From Daejeonella sp. H1SJ63 (GTDB lineage: Bacteria > Bacteroidota > Bacteroidia > Sphingobacteriales > Sphingobacteriaceae): a stretch of DNA of 64,000 nt. Below, piece after piece: positions 1 through 7,285 of this stretch. Made by a program: the position numbers and the translations under genes. The DNA lies in contig NZ_JARKMZ010000010.1 in the NCBI RefSeq assembly GCF_029360775.1, positions 1-64,000 of the forward strand, written 5' to 3'. The stretch's first letter is position 1; each line of letters begins with the position of its first letter. The notes below the pieces were generated by a model that did not search any database, was not told the origin of the DNA, and was given only the letters and a program-made list of their open reading frames with translations.

Positions 1-107
1 TCGAATGAAGCCTAAAGTGACTAAAAATCGAAAGAATACATTGTGAATATCCTTAACTTAATGACATTGAGCTTTCGCTGGAATGACAATTTGGATGGTA
101 AGGAGAG

Positions 108-133
108 GGAGATTCCAGCCTTCGCTGGAATCG
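108..133. repeat. REP-like palindrome, left copy
   Basis: A perfect 9-bp inverted repeat (GATTCCAGC / GCTGGAATC, 111-132) closes a 4-nt CTTC loop. The 26 nt at 108-133 are identical to the reverse complement of 526-551, so the two copies lie in opposite orientation on either side of the GIY-YIG gene. A further half-copy (TTCGCTGGAATGA) is visible near 74-86. Confidence 0.8.
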
Positions 134-140
134 GCTCGGT

Positions 141-443
141 TTACCTATCACTTTTGATGAACCAATCTGCTGCAAAATCATGCCAATCTGGGTTAAATTT
201 TTCAATTAAATTATTTTTCCAGGATCGTTGCCAGGTCTTTAATTGTTTTTCCCTGGCGATGGCTAAGTTCACGTCAGTAAACTTTTCAAACCAAACCAGT
301 TTAGTGCAATTGTACTTGCATGTGAATCCATAAACAAGTTTTCGTTTATGCTCGTATACTCTTCTGCAGATATTGTTAGTAAAACCGATGTACAAAACAT
401 TATGATATTTATTTGTAAGCATGTAAACATAATATTCCCTCAT
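141..443 (-). CDS. GIY-YIG nuclease-family small protein
   Basis: Single-domain GIY-YIG protein of about 100 aa. The family motif is visible near the N-terminus as YYVYMLTN followed by VLYIGFT, then an Arg-containing helix (CRRVYEHK). Relatives are small putative endonucleases related to the UvrC N-terminal domain, and their cellular role is generally unknown. I place the start at the Met that begins MREYYVY (443). An ATG 12 codons upstream is open but adds a GC-rich, non-conserved stretch. No partner gene is adjacent. Instead the gene sits between two inverted copies of a palindromic repeat (108-133 and 526-551), which may mean the repeats and the nuclease are linked. The family call is secure; the function is not. 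Confidence 0.8.
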   Translation of the reverse strand: MREYYVYMLTNKYHNVLYIGFTNNICRRVYEHKRKLVYGFTCKYNCTKLVWFEKFTDVNLAIAREKQLKTWQRSWKNNLIEKFNPDWHDFAADWFIKSDR

Positions 444-525
444 CCCCAAAATTGCGCCCCCCGAAATACATAAAGCCAAAAAAATGAGTAAAAGGTAACA
501 TCATTTATTGTACGGTTCCGCATTT

Positions 526-551
526 CGATTCCAGCGAAGGCTGGAATCTCC
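526..551. repeat. REP-like palindrome, right copy (inverted)
   Basis: GATTCCAGC-GAAG-GCTGGAATC (527-548). With its flanks it is the exact reverse complement of 108-133 over 26 nt. It lies about 80 bp upstream of the GIY-YIG start. Together the copies bracket the gene as terminal inverted repeats would, although no target-site duplication is evident. Confidence 0.8.
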
Positions 552-572
552 TTTCTCCACAACAACACTTGT

Positions 573-700
573 CATTCCCACGAAAGTGGGAACCTACTAT
601 AGCCCATCTTATAACTTATTATCAGCGCAGGCTGGGATCTCCCCATCCCTTGCTCCTGATTTGTCATCCGATAAAATCGGATCTCGCGAAGGCGGGAACC
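573..700. repeat. Cluster of degenerate REP-like palindromes
   Basis: Three further hairpins with the same general plan (stem, purine-rich 4-nt loop, stem) follow the right-hand REP copy: TTCCCAC-GAAA-GTGGGAA (575-592), a weaker CAGC-GCAG-GCTG (623-634), and a composite of TCCGAT/ATCGGA (667-681) followed by CGCGAAGGCG (about 684-693). The region 444-948 holds no convincing gene; these repeats are its main content. Confidence 0.6.
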
Positions 701-777
701 TACCTGTCCTTAAAAAATGAAATTGCCCTTTGGGGTATAAAAACAAAAGCGATAGTCAGACAAAAGTGATTATAAAT

Positions 778-791
778 CCGATAGCTATCGG
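778..791. repeat. 14-bp perfect palindrome
   Basis: CCGATAGCTATCGG is a perfect palindrome in the gene-free stretch between the REP cluster and the hydrolase gene that ends at 949. It could form a short hairpin or be another dispersed repeat. No T-run follows, so a terminator role is not supported. Confidence 0.5.
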
Positions 792-948
792 GTGAGGGAA
801 AGTAACTTGCCAATGAGTTAATTGGTCTATTTGTCGCTTGAGGGCATGCCTTGTATTTATCATGCTCTACACTACATAGGATATCCACTCATTTTATCTA
901 TAAAATGGATTCTTGCACCATTTTAAATAATTAAGGATAGAACCCTCT

Positions 949-2211
949 TTAACCTTTAAGGTGTTTTTCCAGCCAGGCGTATGCTTTTTCCTGGATATCC
1001 CGATTGTAATTGTGTGTGGTTTTAGGTGAATAAAATGAAGTGTTATCGCCTTTGCCTGCCCAGTCGAAAGCGGACTGGATTTCTGCTTTGGCCTTCATTT
1101 TTCCTTCTTCCGGGAAAAGGGGATCTTCTTCGCCCACTACAATCATACAGGCATTGGGAGCACTCATGGCTGCAAGATCAGGAATGTCCATCCTGTTCAA
1201 CACGCCTGGCAATAAACAAAAGCTTCCAACGGCGCCGCTTAGGTTATAATGTTGCTGCGTGTCGCCGGTAGTCATCCATCCAACGCTTACTGAAGCCTTT
1301 ATCCGTGTATCCAGTGCTGCAAGGATATTGGTTCTCCATCCGCCACCAGATAAGCCTGTTACTCCGATTCTTTTCATATCCACTTCCGGTCGGGTGGCTA
1401 AATAATCAATACATCTTGAATCGTCAAAGTAGTTTATGCCTGCCCAGGTAGTCCCCGCCCAATTTAACTGCCTGACACCATAATATAAAAGATCACGGAT
1501 TTTGATATCAAACTGTTTGTATTCTTCAGCTGATAATGAAAAAGGATCAAAGTTAGCAGGTATTCCATTAATGCCTTTAGGAACGCGGTTTCCAAAATGA
1601 TGAGCGTCTATAACAATGACTGCATAACCTCTGTTAACCAGTTCTTCTGTTAAATAGGCGCCTTCATAGTATTCCTTGCGATGTGCCACCAACAACTCAT
1701 GATCTTTTCCGCCATTGGCGATCCGGTCTTTGCCAAAGCCCATAGGGCCTCCCCATTCATGCAGCGCAACGATACCCGGAACTGGTTTTTTAACTCCTTT
1801 TGGCAATAGGAGGTAAGCCTCCAGCCGATGCCAGGGAGTAGTATTAAAAAGTATTTTTTCGAAAGTGTGGGTGCCCCTGTCTTCTTTCTGAATCACCTCT
1901 GGTGCCAGGTTCAATGGTCCGGGATTATAGTGTAATCCATCCAGCAGGCATTTTCTGGCTGCGGCCTGCCATTTTTTATAAGTACCCTTTGGATTCTTTT
2001 TTCTCCAGTTTGCAACAGTCAGATCCATAGGATTGTTTGCCCGGATCCCTTCAAGAACCGGTTCTAAGGAACCATAAAGGTTTAATGGATTTTTGATAGA
2101 GGGAATGCTGGGTGGTATGTTAGCCATTCCCGGCTGAAAGGATAATAAGCCCGATGAAGCTATAACAGCAGAGCCGATTGCGGATGTTTTCAGAAAATTT
2201 CTTCTTTTCAA
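949..2211 (-). CDS. Tat-exported alpha/beta hydrolase (acetyl esterase/dienelactone hydrolase-like)
   Basis: 420-aa secreted hydrolase. The N-terminus (RRNFLK within the first 10 residues, then a hydrophobic stretch to about residue 24) is a twin-arginine signal, so export of the folded protein is expected. The body has an alpha/beta-hydrolase fold: the HEWGG segment near 151, the nucleophile elbow G-L-S288-G-G, an acid in GEEDP (Asp363) and a His in TTHNYN (His400). Together these give a plausible Ser-Asp-His triad. Relatives include acetyl xylan esterases and dienelactone hydrolase-like proteins that often act on plant polysaccharide substituents; the substrate here cannot be read. It is transcribed alone, divergently from ispG across a 148-bp gap. 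Confidence 0.75.
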   Translation of the reverse strand: MKRRNFLKTSAIGSAVIASSGLLSFQPGMANIPPSIPSIKNPLNLYGSLEPVLEGIRANNPMDLTVANWRKKNPKGTYKKWQAAARKCLLDGLHYNPGPLNLAPEVIQKEDRGTHTFEKILFNTTPWHRLEAYLLLPKGVKKPVPGIVALHEWGGPMGFGKDRIANGGKDHELLVAHRKEYYEGAYLTEELVNRGYAVIVIDAHHFGNRVPKGINGIPANFDPFSLSAEEYKQFDIKIRDLLYYGVRQLNWAGTTWAGINYFDDSRCIDYLATRPEVDMKRIGVTGLSGGGWRTNILAALDTRIKASVSVGWMTTGDTQQHYNLSGAVGSFCLLPGVLNRMDIPDLAAMSAPNACMIVVGEEDPLFPEEGKMKAKAEIQSAFDWAGKGDNTSFYSPKTTHNYNRDIQEKAYAWLEKHLKG

Positions 2212-2306
2212 TTTGAATAAGTTTTAAAATGAATATAACACTTTTCTGGCAGATACCTGTGCTTGGTGTTTTCACCAACCACCTGCAATCCCTTCTTGAT
2301 TTTCCA

Positions 2307-2339
2307 TTTCGGGGATTCCCCCGATAATATGTATTTTTG
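2307..2339 (+). promoter_or_regulatory. Putative promoter of ispG
   Basis: TATTTTTG (2332-2339) fits the Bacteroidota -7 consensus TAnnTTTG. A weak -33 candidate (TTTC) lies 21 nt upstream. Transcription would begin about 15 nt before the ATG at 2360. A near-palindrome, CGGGGATTCCCCCG, lies between the two boxes. Confidence 0.45.
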
Positions 2340-2359
2340 TAAAATTTTGATTTCGCTGG

Positions 2360-4390
2360 ATGACTAAAAACACTTTTCCTGCCCTTGATGGCAAGTATTG
2401 TAATTCACTAAATACCTATTCCAGATTTTTAACCCGTGAGGTAACAATCGGTCATATTCCGATGGGTGCTCATAATCCGATAAGGATCCAGAGTATGACC
2501 ACTACAGATACCATGGATACTCTTGGTACGGTTGAGCAATCTATCCGCATGGTTGATGCGGGCTGTGAATACGTGCGGATTACTGCTCCAAGTGTGAAGG
2601 AAGCTAAAAACCTGGCGAACATAAAAAAGGAATTAAAGGCAAGGGGTTATGATGTACCTCTTATTGCCGATATACATTTTACTCCCAATGCTGCCGAAGA
2701 AGCTGCCCGGATCGTTGAAAAAGTGCGAATCAACCCTGGTAATTATGCAGATAAAAAGCGTTTTGAAAATTTTGAATACACCAATTCAGAATATCAGGCA
2801 GAGCTCGAAAGAATATACAGGAAATTTATCCCATTGGTAAAGGTCTGCAAGGAATATGGTACTGCCATGCGTATCGGAACCAATCATGGTTCTCTCTCAG
2901 ACCGCATCATGAGCCATTATGGGGATACTCCCCGCGGGATGGTCGAGTCGGCAATGGAATTTATGCGGATGTGTGAGGATTTGAACTATTATAACCTCGT
3001 TATTTCGATGAAATCAAGTAATCCTCAGGTTATGGTGCAGGCATACCGGCTTCTGGTAGAAACTATGGTGAAGGAGAACATGAATTATCCCCTGCACCTC
3101 GGTGTAACCGAAGCCGGCGATGGTGAAGACGGCCGTATTAAATCAGCTGTAGGTATTGGGGCCCTTTTGGAGGATGGTTTGGGTGATACAATCCGCGTGT
3201 CCCTGACCGAAGACCCTGAGTTTGAAGCACCGGTTGCAATTGCCTTAGCTGATAGGTATAAGTGGAGAGAGTTATCAGTTAACAGTTATCAGTTGCCAGG
3301 TGAATCGGATGTGCAGACAGATGAATCCAGTCTGGCAACTGATAACAGACAACAGGCAACTCATAATCCCTACGAATACCAAAAGCGTCACAGCACAGAG
3401 CTTAATACCTTCATCGGAGGGCATCAGGTTCCAAGGGTAGTTATTGATATTTCGGCGAAAAATTTAAAAGATCCTGCAATTCTGGGTGAAGTTGGGTACC
3501 TGTACTCATCTCTTCTTGATAAATATAACATGGGCGAACAGTCCACTGATTTTGTTTATCTGGCAGATGAACTGCCTTCGTTCAATTTCCCCGGTAACCT
3601 GAAACAGCTTTACAATTATCAAACCTGGAAAACTCTTCAGAACAAGGCAAACTGCCATCCCTTTTATTCGTTAAAGGAGTATGTGGAGTCGAAGGAGCAC
3701 GATCTTTCATTGAATCTGGTTGCAATTTCAGGTTCTGATATAGGTTCTGAGCTTTTCAATGATATTCCTTTAGATAAAACATTGGTATTTGTTCTGGAAA
3801 CTAATTCTGTATGCGGATTACAGGATCAGCGTGCCGCATTTTTTAAACTAATGGAAATGGGACTTGAAGTTCCGGTAATTATCAGAAGAAAATACAGTCT
3901 GAAAGATCAGACAATGACGATTTTGCCTAAGGAGTCTGATTTTCAGCTCTATGCGGCTACTGACCTGGGTGGACTTTTACTCGATGGCCTTGGTGATGGT
4001 ATCTGGGCTGATGCGGCCGATATCCCGAACAAGGTAATTCTTTCTACTTCATTTGGTATTCTTCAGGCAACCCGGTCAAGAATATCTAAAACCGAGTATA
4101 TTTCATGCCCCAGCTGTGGAAGAACATTGTTTGATCTGCAAATTACCACGCAAATGATTCGCAGTCGTACTGATCACCTCAAAGGGCTGAAGATTGGGAT
4201 CATGGGTTGTATTGTGAACGGCCCGGGAGAAATGGCTGATGCGGATTATGGTTATGTAGGCACCGGTCCCGGAAAGATCACACTCTATCGCGGGAAAGAA
4301 GTAGTAAAGAAAAACGTGAATACAGAAAATGCTCTGGATGAGCTGATTGGTATTATCCGTGAGGATGGGAACTGGATTGAACAGGAATAA
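2360..4390 (+). CDS. ispG: 4-hydroxy-3-methylbut-2-enyl-diphosphate synthase (long form)
   Basis: 676-aa IspG/GcpE, the [4Fe-4S] enzyme that makes HMBPP from MEcPP in the MEP isoprenoid pathway. The TIM-barrel domain spans roughly residues 20-300 (VRITAPS, IADIHF, VRINPGN, MRIGTNHGS). An inserted domain typical of plant and Bacteroidota enzymes covers about 340-560. The C-terminal Fe-S domain carries C583-P-S-C586 and C617, with Glu624 in NGPGE. The linker at residues 305-335 is unusual: it is encoded by a degenerate palindromic repeat (3272-3364) of the kind otherwise seen between genes in this window. It keeps the frame and adds a Gln/Asn/Ser-rich stretch between domains. The gene is monocistronic and ends 7 bp from a convergent hydrolase gene. 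Confidence 0.95.
   Translation: MTKNTFPALDGKYCNSLNTYSRFLTREVTIGHIPMGAHNPIRIQSMTTTDTMDTLGTVEQSIRMVDAGCEYVRITAPSVKEAKNLANIKKELKARGYDVPLIADIHFTPNAAEEAARIVEKVRINPGNYADKKRFENFEYTNSEYQAELERIYRKFIPLVKVCKEYGTAMRIGTNHGSLSDRIMSHYGDTPRGMVESAMEFMRMCEDLNYYNLVISMKSSNPQVMVQAYRLLVETMVKENMNYPLHLGVTEAGDGEDGRIKSAVGIGALLEDGLGDTIRVSLTEDPEFEAPVAIALADRYKWRELSVNSYQLPGESDVQTDESSLATDNRQQATHNPYEYQKRHSTELNTFIGGHQVPRVVIDISAKNLKDPAILGEVGYLYSSLLDKYNMGEQSTDFVYLADELPSFNFPGNLKQLYNYQTWKTLQNKANCHPFYSLKEYVESKEHDLSLNLVAISGSDIGSELFNDIPLDKTLVFVLETNSVCGLQDQRAAFFKLMEMGLEVPVIIRRKYSLKDQTMTILPKESDFQLYAATDLGGLLLDGLGDGIWADAADIPNKVILSTSFGILQATRSRISKTEYISCPSCGRTLFDLQITTQMIRSRTDHLKGLKIGIMGCIVNGPGEMADADYGYVGTGPGKITLYRGKEVVKKNVNTENALDELIGIIREDGNWIEQE
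3271..3365. repeat. Word-repeat hairpin inside ispG
   Basis: Arms TTATCAGTTGCCAG (3286-3299) and CTGGCAACTGATAA (3332-3345) are a perfect 14-bp inverted repeat around a 32-nt loop. Outside the arms the same short words recur (GTTATCAGTTAACAG on the left, AACAGACAACAGGCAACTC on the right). The same vocabulary fills the intergenic tracts before hemL, ftsI and ftsW. Here it is translated in frame as ispG residues 305-335. Confidence 0.75.
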
Positions 4391-4397
4391 AAAGCGA

Positions 4398-5231
4398 TCA
4401 ATTATTTCTCAGAAATTCAACACTCCTCTCGCAAGCCAAATGTAATTCAAGCGGCAAATCCTCTTTCAGGTATGGGTGCGATGACCCGAATACATGATTA
4501 GCGTAGGGAATGATGAACAACTCTGAATCTGGACATCTCTCTTTCAGTTTTTCTGCTTCACTCAGGTTTACGTTCTCATCCCTGTCGCCATGAATGATTA
4601 ACCAGGGTATTTTTACCTGCGTCGCCGCCTTTAAAATATTATATTCTTCAGCATGTTTTTCAAGGTCATTCAAGAGATCAACTTTCAGCGGAGTGTATTG
4701 CCGTGTACGTACATTAAAACTTAAGATGACTCCGTTTTTACGCCATTCATCTTCCTCTTCTTTTTTCCATAAGCTTCTGAAATCAGAGATAGATGCCAGA
4801 GTAATAAGTTTATTGATTCTGTGATCTTTAACAGATTGAATGATACTTACTCCGCCGCCACGACTATGTCCTAAAAGATATAATTGTTCAGGTGCAGGAA
4901 ACTCTTTGTGGCTTTTTGCAAAACTGATCACCAGATCAAGGTCATTCAACTCTTTGCTGAATGTATTGTCGCCAAATGCAGTCTGATCTTTAAATTCAGT
5001 AGGATATTCTGGACTTGTTCCGTTATGTGAAAAGTTGAATTTAAGAAATCTGAAACCCTGCTTCACGAAATATTCTGCTACCATGTTATGTGTGCCCCAG
5101 TCTTTAAATCCTTTAAATCCATGAACAAATAATATCATTGGAGCATTTTCTAAACCCCTTTTAAAACTGAGGTCCAATAGTATTGGTTTTCCTCCTGAGC
5201 CTTTGATAGTGAATGTTTGACGGATAATCAT
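4398..5231 (-). CDS. Cytoplasmic alpha/beta hydrolase
   Basis: 277-aa alpha/beta hydrolase from the preferred start at 5231 (MIIRQTFTIKG). An upstream ATG at 5327 would add 32 residues without family character and would leave only 3 bp to lspA, so I reject it. Features visible: oxyanion-hole segment FVHGFKGFKDW, nucleophile elbow G-H-S123-R-G-G, acid in HGDRDENV and a C-terminal His in YANHVFG. The SRGG elbow and the short lid are typical of generic serine esterases/hydrolases; the substrate is unknown. It is divergent from lspA and convergent with ispG, so probably monocistronic. No signal peptide is seen. Confidence 0.75.
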   Translation of the reverse strand: MIIRQTFTIKGSGGKPILLDLSFKRGLENAPMILFVHGFKGFKDWGTHNMVAEYFVKQGFRFLKFNFSHNGTSPEYPTEFKDQTAFGDNTFSKELNDLDLVISFAKSHKEFPAPEQLYLLGHSRGGGVSIIQSVKDHRINKLITLASISDFRSLWKKEEEDEWRKNGVILSFNVRTRQYTPLKVDLLNDLEKHAEEYNILKAATQVKIPWLIIHGDRDENVNLSEAEKLKERCPDSELFIIPYANHVFGSSHPYLKEDLPLELHLACERSVEFLRNN

Positions 5232-5330
5232 GTAATTGGACGATTTTGTTGATATTTGCTGCCGGCGATTTCTCCCATCTTCAAATCCACAATACCCGGA
5301 AAATTTTACAGGATCGATTGAAAACAAGAT

Positions 5331-5834
5331 ATGAAAATTACAGGATTATTTAAAAGGGCATTTATTCTGTTTGTAGTGTTCTGTAATTTTAGCTGCGATC
5401 AAATCTCAAAATCAATTGTCAGAAAAGAGGTAGAACATTATGAAGTAATTAGTCTTATTGGAAATTATCTTAGTCTGACCAAAGTTGAAAATACCGGAGC
5501 ATTTCTGAGTGCCGGAAGCTCACTTCCTTACTTTGTTCGTCTGATTCTGCTTTCTGTCATCCCGGTTATTTTCCTTATCTATGGTTTATATCTGATTATG
5601 GTCAAAAAGGGAATCCCTGATTTAATTATTACAGGCTGGTGTTTTGTAATTGGTGGTGGTACAGGAAATTTATATGACCGGATTATTCATGGATCTGTAA
5701 CTGATTTTTTGCATTTGGATCTGGGCTTTATTCAAACCGGAATTTTCAATCTGGCCGACATGTCAATTATGTCAGGAATGTTTATGATCATGTCCGGATA
5801 TTTCTTTTTTCCCAATCGCCGTATAGTTCAATAA
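5331..5834 (+). CDS. lspA: Lipoprotein signal peptidase II
   Basis: 167-aa integral membrane aspartic protease that removes signal peptides from prolipoproteins after diacylglyceryl transfer. Four hydrophobic segments are evident (about 8-22, 66-91, 97-113 and 141-160). The family blocks are present: NTGAF (54-58), G-G-G-T-G-N-L-Y-D-R (108-117), the first catalytic Asp125 in VTDF, and the second, Asp143, in FNLAD. Length fits the family. It stands alone, divergent from the hydrolase upstream and about 160 bp from hemA. The window's own lipoprotein at 15239 would be a typical substrate. Confidence 0.92.
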   Translation: MKITGLFKRAFILFVVFCNFSCDQISKSIVRKEVEHYEVISLIGNYLSLTKVENTGAFLSAGSSLPYFVRLILLSVIPVIFLIYGLYLIMVKKGIPDLIITGWCFVIGGGTGNLYDRIIHGSVTDFLHLDLGFIQTGIFNLADMSIMSGMFMIMSGYFFFPNRRIVQ

Positions 5835-5953
5835 ATTGAAAATTATCTTTTATAATTGCATTTCGTTTTAAAAACGACAGAAAGATCTTATTTATAATCT
5901 TTCTAAAAGGTTGTGTTTACAAAGGCGTGACAGAAGGAAAATCGCTTATTGGT

Positions 5954-5961
5954 TACATTTG
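5954..5961 (+). promoter_or_regulatory. Putative -7 box of hemA
   Basis: TACATTTG is an exact match to TAnnTTTG and lies 30 bp before the hemA start. No good -33 TTTG lies at 18-21 nt upstream, so only half the promoter is supported. Confidence 0.45.
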
Positions 5962-5991
5962 CATAGTTAATATAATTTAGGATACCTGAAC

Positions 5992-7218
5992 TTGAAGTAT
6001 TTAAAAGTAATTGCCTTTACTCACAAGCACATTGACCTTAAGGACTTGGGAAAATTTGTAATCTGCAATGAATCCCTGAGCAGTAGTTTGGAAAGTGTAA
6101 AAGCAAAGTTTGATATTCCGGAAATATTCTACATCGGTACGTGTAACCGTGTTGAATTTGTTTTTACTGCAGATCAAAAACTTGACAGGGTTTTTGTTGG
6201 TAAATTCATTTCTGCACTTCATTTGCCGGTATCGCAGGATCAGTTAGAGAATTTCACGGATCAGGTTTCTGTTTATGAGGATGTGGAAGCATTGAATCAT
6301 TTGCTTCGGATTTCATGTTCTCTGGAAAGTCTGGTTGTTGGTGAAAAGGAAATACTTGCACAGGTTCGCAAAGCTTATGATACTTGTCGTCTGTCAGGTT
6401 TTACCGGAGATTATCTCCGCTTAATCATGTCGAGGGTTGTAAAGACTGCAAAAGAAGTTTATACCAATACAGCAATTGCAAGAAAACCCATTTCAGTTGT
6501 TTCTCTGGCCTATCGTAAGCTTCGCGAGCTGAACATGTGTACAAATGCCAGAATTCTGATCATTGGAGCAGGCGAGACCAATAAAAATATCTCCAAATAT
6601 CTTCAAAAGCACAAATATTCTAATTTTGCGGTATTCAACCGTACTTTGGATAATGCAAAAAGTCTTGCAGAAGACCTTGGAGGTACAGCCTACAGACTTG
6701 AGGATTTAAAAACCTACAAAGAAGGTTTTGATGTAATTATTACCTGTACAAGCTCGACAGAGCCGATCATTACCAATGAAGTCTATCAGTCACTCTTGAA
6801 TGGGGATACTTCCAGAAAAGTGATCGTTGATCTTGCAGTTCCGAATGATACCAGCCCCGAAGTTCTTGAGAATAATCCTGTTACCTTTATCGAGGTTCAC
6901 AGTTTGCAGGAAATCGCAAATAATAACCTTCAGGAAAGATATGAGGAGTTAATTTACGCTGAGCGTATCATTGAGCAAAATATTGAAGAGTTCAAACCTG
7001 TTCTTAAGCAACGAAGAGTTGAGATTGCTATGCGGGAAGTGCCTGAAAAGATCAAGGAAATTCGTGAAACTGCTGTGAACAGGATTTTTGCTGATGAAAT
7101 TGAACGTATGGATGATAATTCGCGCGAGGTTCTGGCCCGCGTCATGAATTATATGGAAAAGAAGTATATCAGTGTTCCAATGGTTATGGCCAAGGATATA
7201 TTGATAAATAATAGCTGA
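5992..7218 (+). CDS. hemA: Glutamyl-tRNA reductase
   Basis: 408-aa NADPH-dependent reductase that turns glutamyl-tRNA(Glu) into glutamate-1-semialdehyde, the first committed step of C5-pathway heme synthesis. The catalytic Cys51 sits in the GTCNR motif. SLVVGEKEILAQVR and the Rossmann segment ILIIGAGETNKN follow, then a C-terminal dimerisation helix region. The start is TTG (5992), giving the expected N-terminus MKYLKVIAF; no ATG nearby gives a better one. It begins a same-strand run of heme genes. In many bacteria HemA is the regulated step, by heme-dependent turnover; no such signal can be read here. Confidence 0.93.
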   Translation: MKYLKVIAFTHKHIDLKDLGKFVICNESLSSSLESVKAKFDIPEIFYIGTCNRVEFVFTADQKLDRVFVGKFISALHLPVSQDQLENFTDQVSVYEDVEALNHLLRISCSLESLVVGEKEILAQVRKAYDTCRLSGFTGDYLRLIMSRVVKTAKEVYTNTAIARKPISVVSLAYRKLRELNMCTNARILIIGAGETNKNISKYLQKHKYSNFAVFNRTLDNAKSLAEDLGGTAYRLEDLKTYKEGFDVIITCTSSTEPIITNEVYQSLLNGDTSRKVIVDLAVPNDTSPEVLENNPVTFIEVHSLQEIANNNLQERYEELIYAERIIEQNIEEFKPVLKQRRVEIAMREVPEKIKEIRETAVNRIFADEIERMDDNSREVLARVMNYMEKKYISVPMVMAKDILINNS

Positions 7219-7285
7219 TTTTCGGTTGATCCCAATCATTTTGGCTATTTTTAGCCTTCAAAAATAAGCCTGAATAATTATAATC

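Noticed and set aside
43-333. 96-codon plus-strand frame overlapping the GIY-YIG gene
   Set aside because: It lies antisense to a clear GIY-YIG protein, runs through the left REP copy and has no family character.
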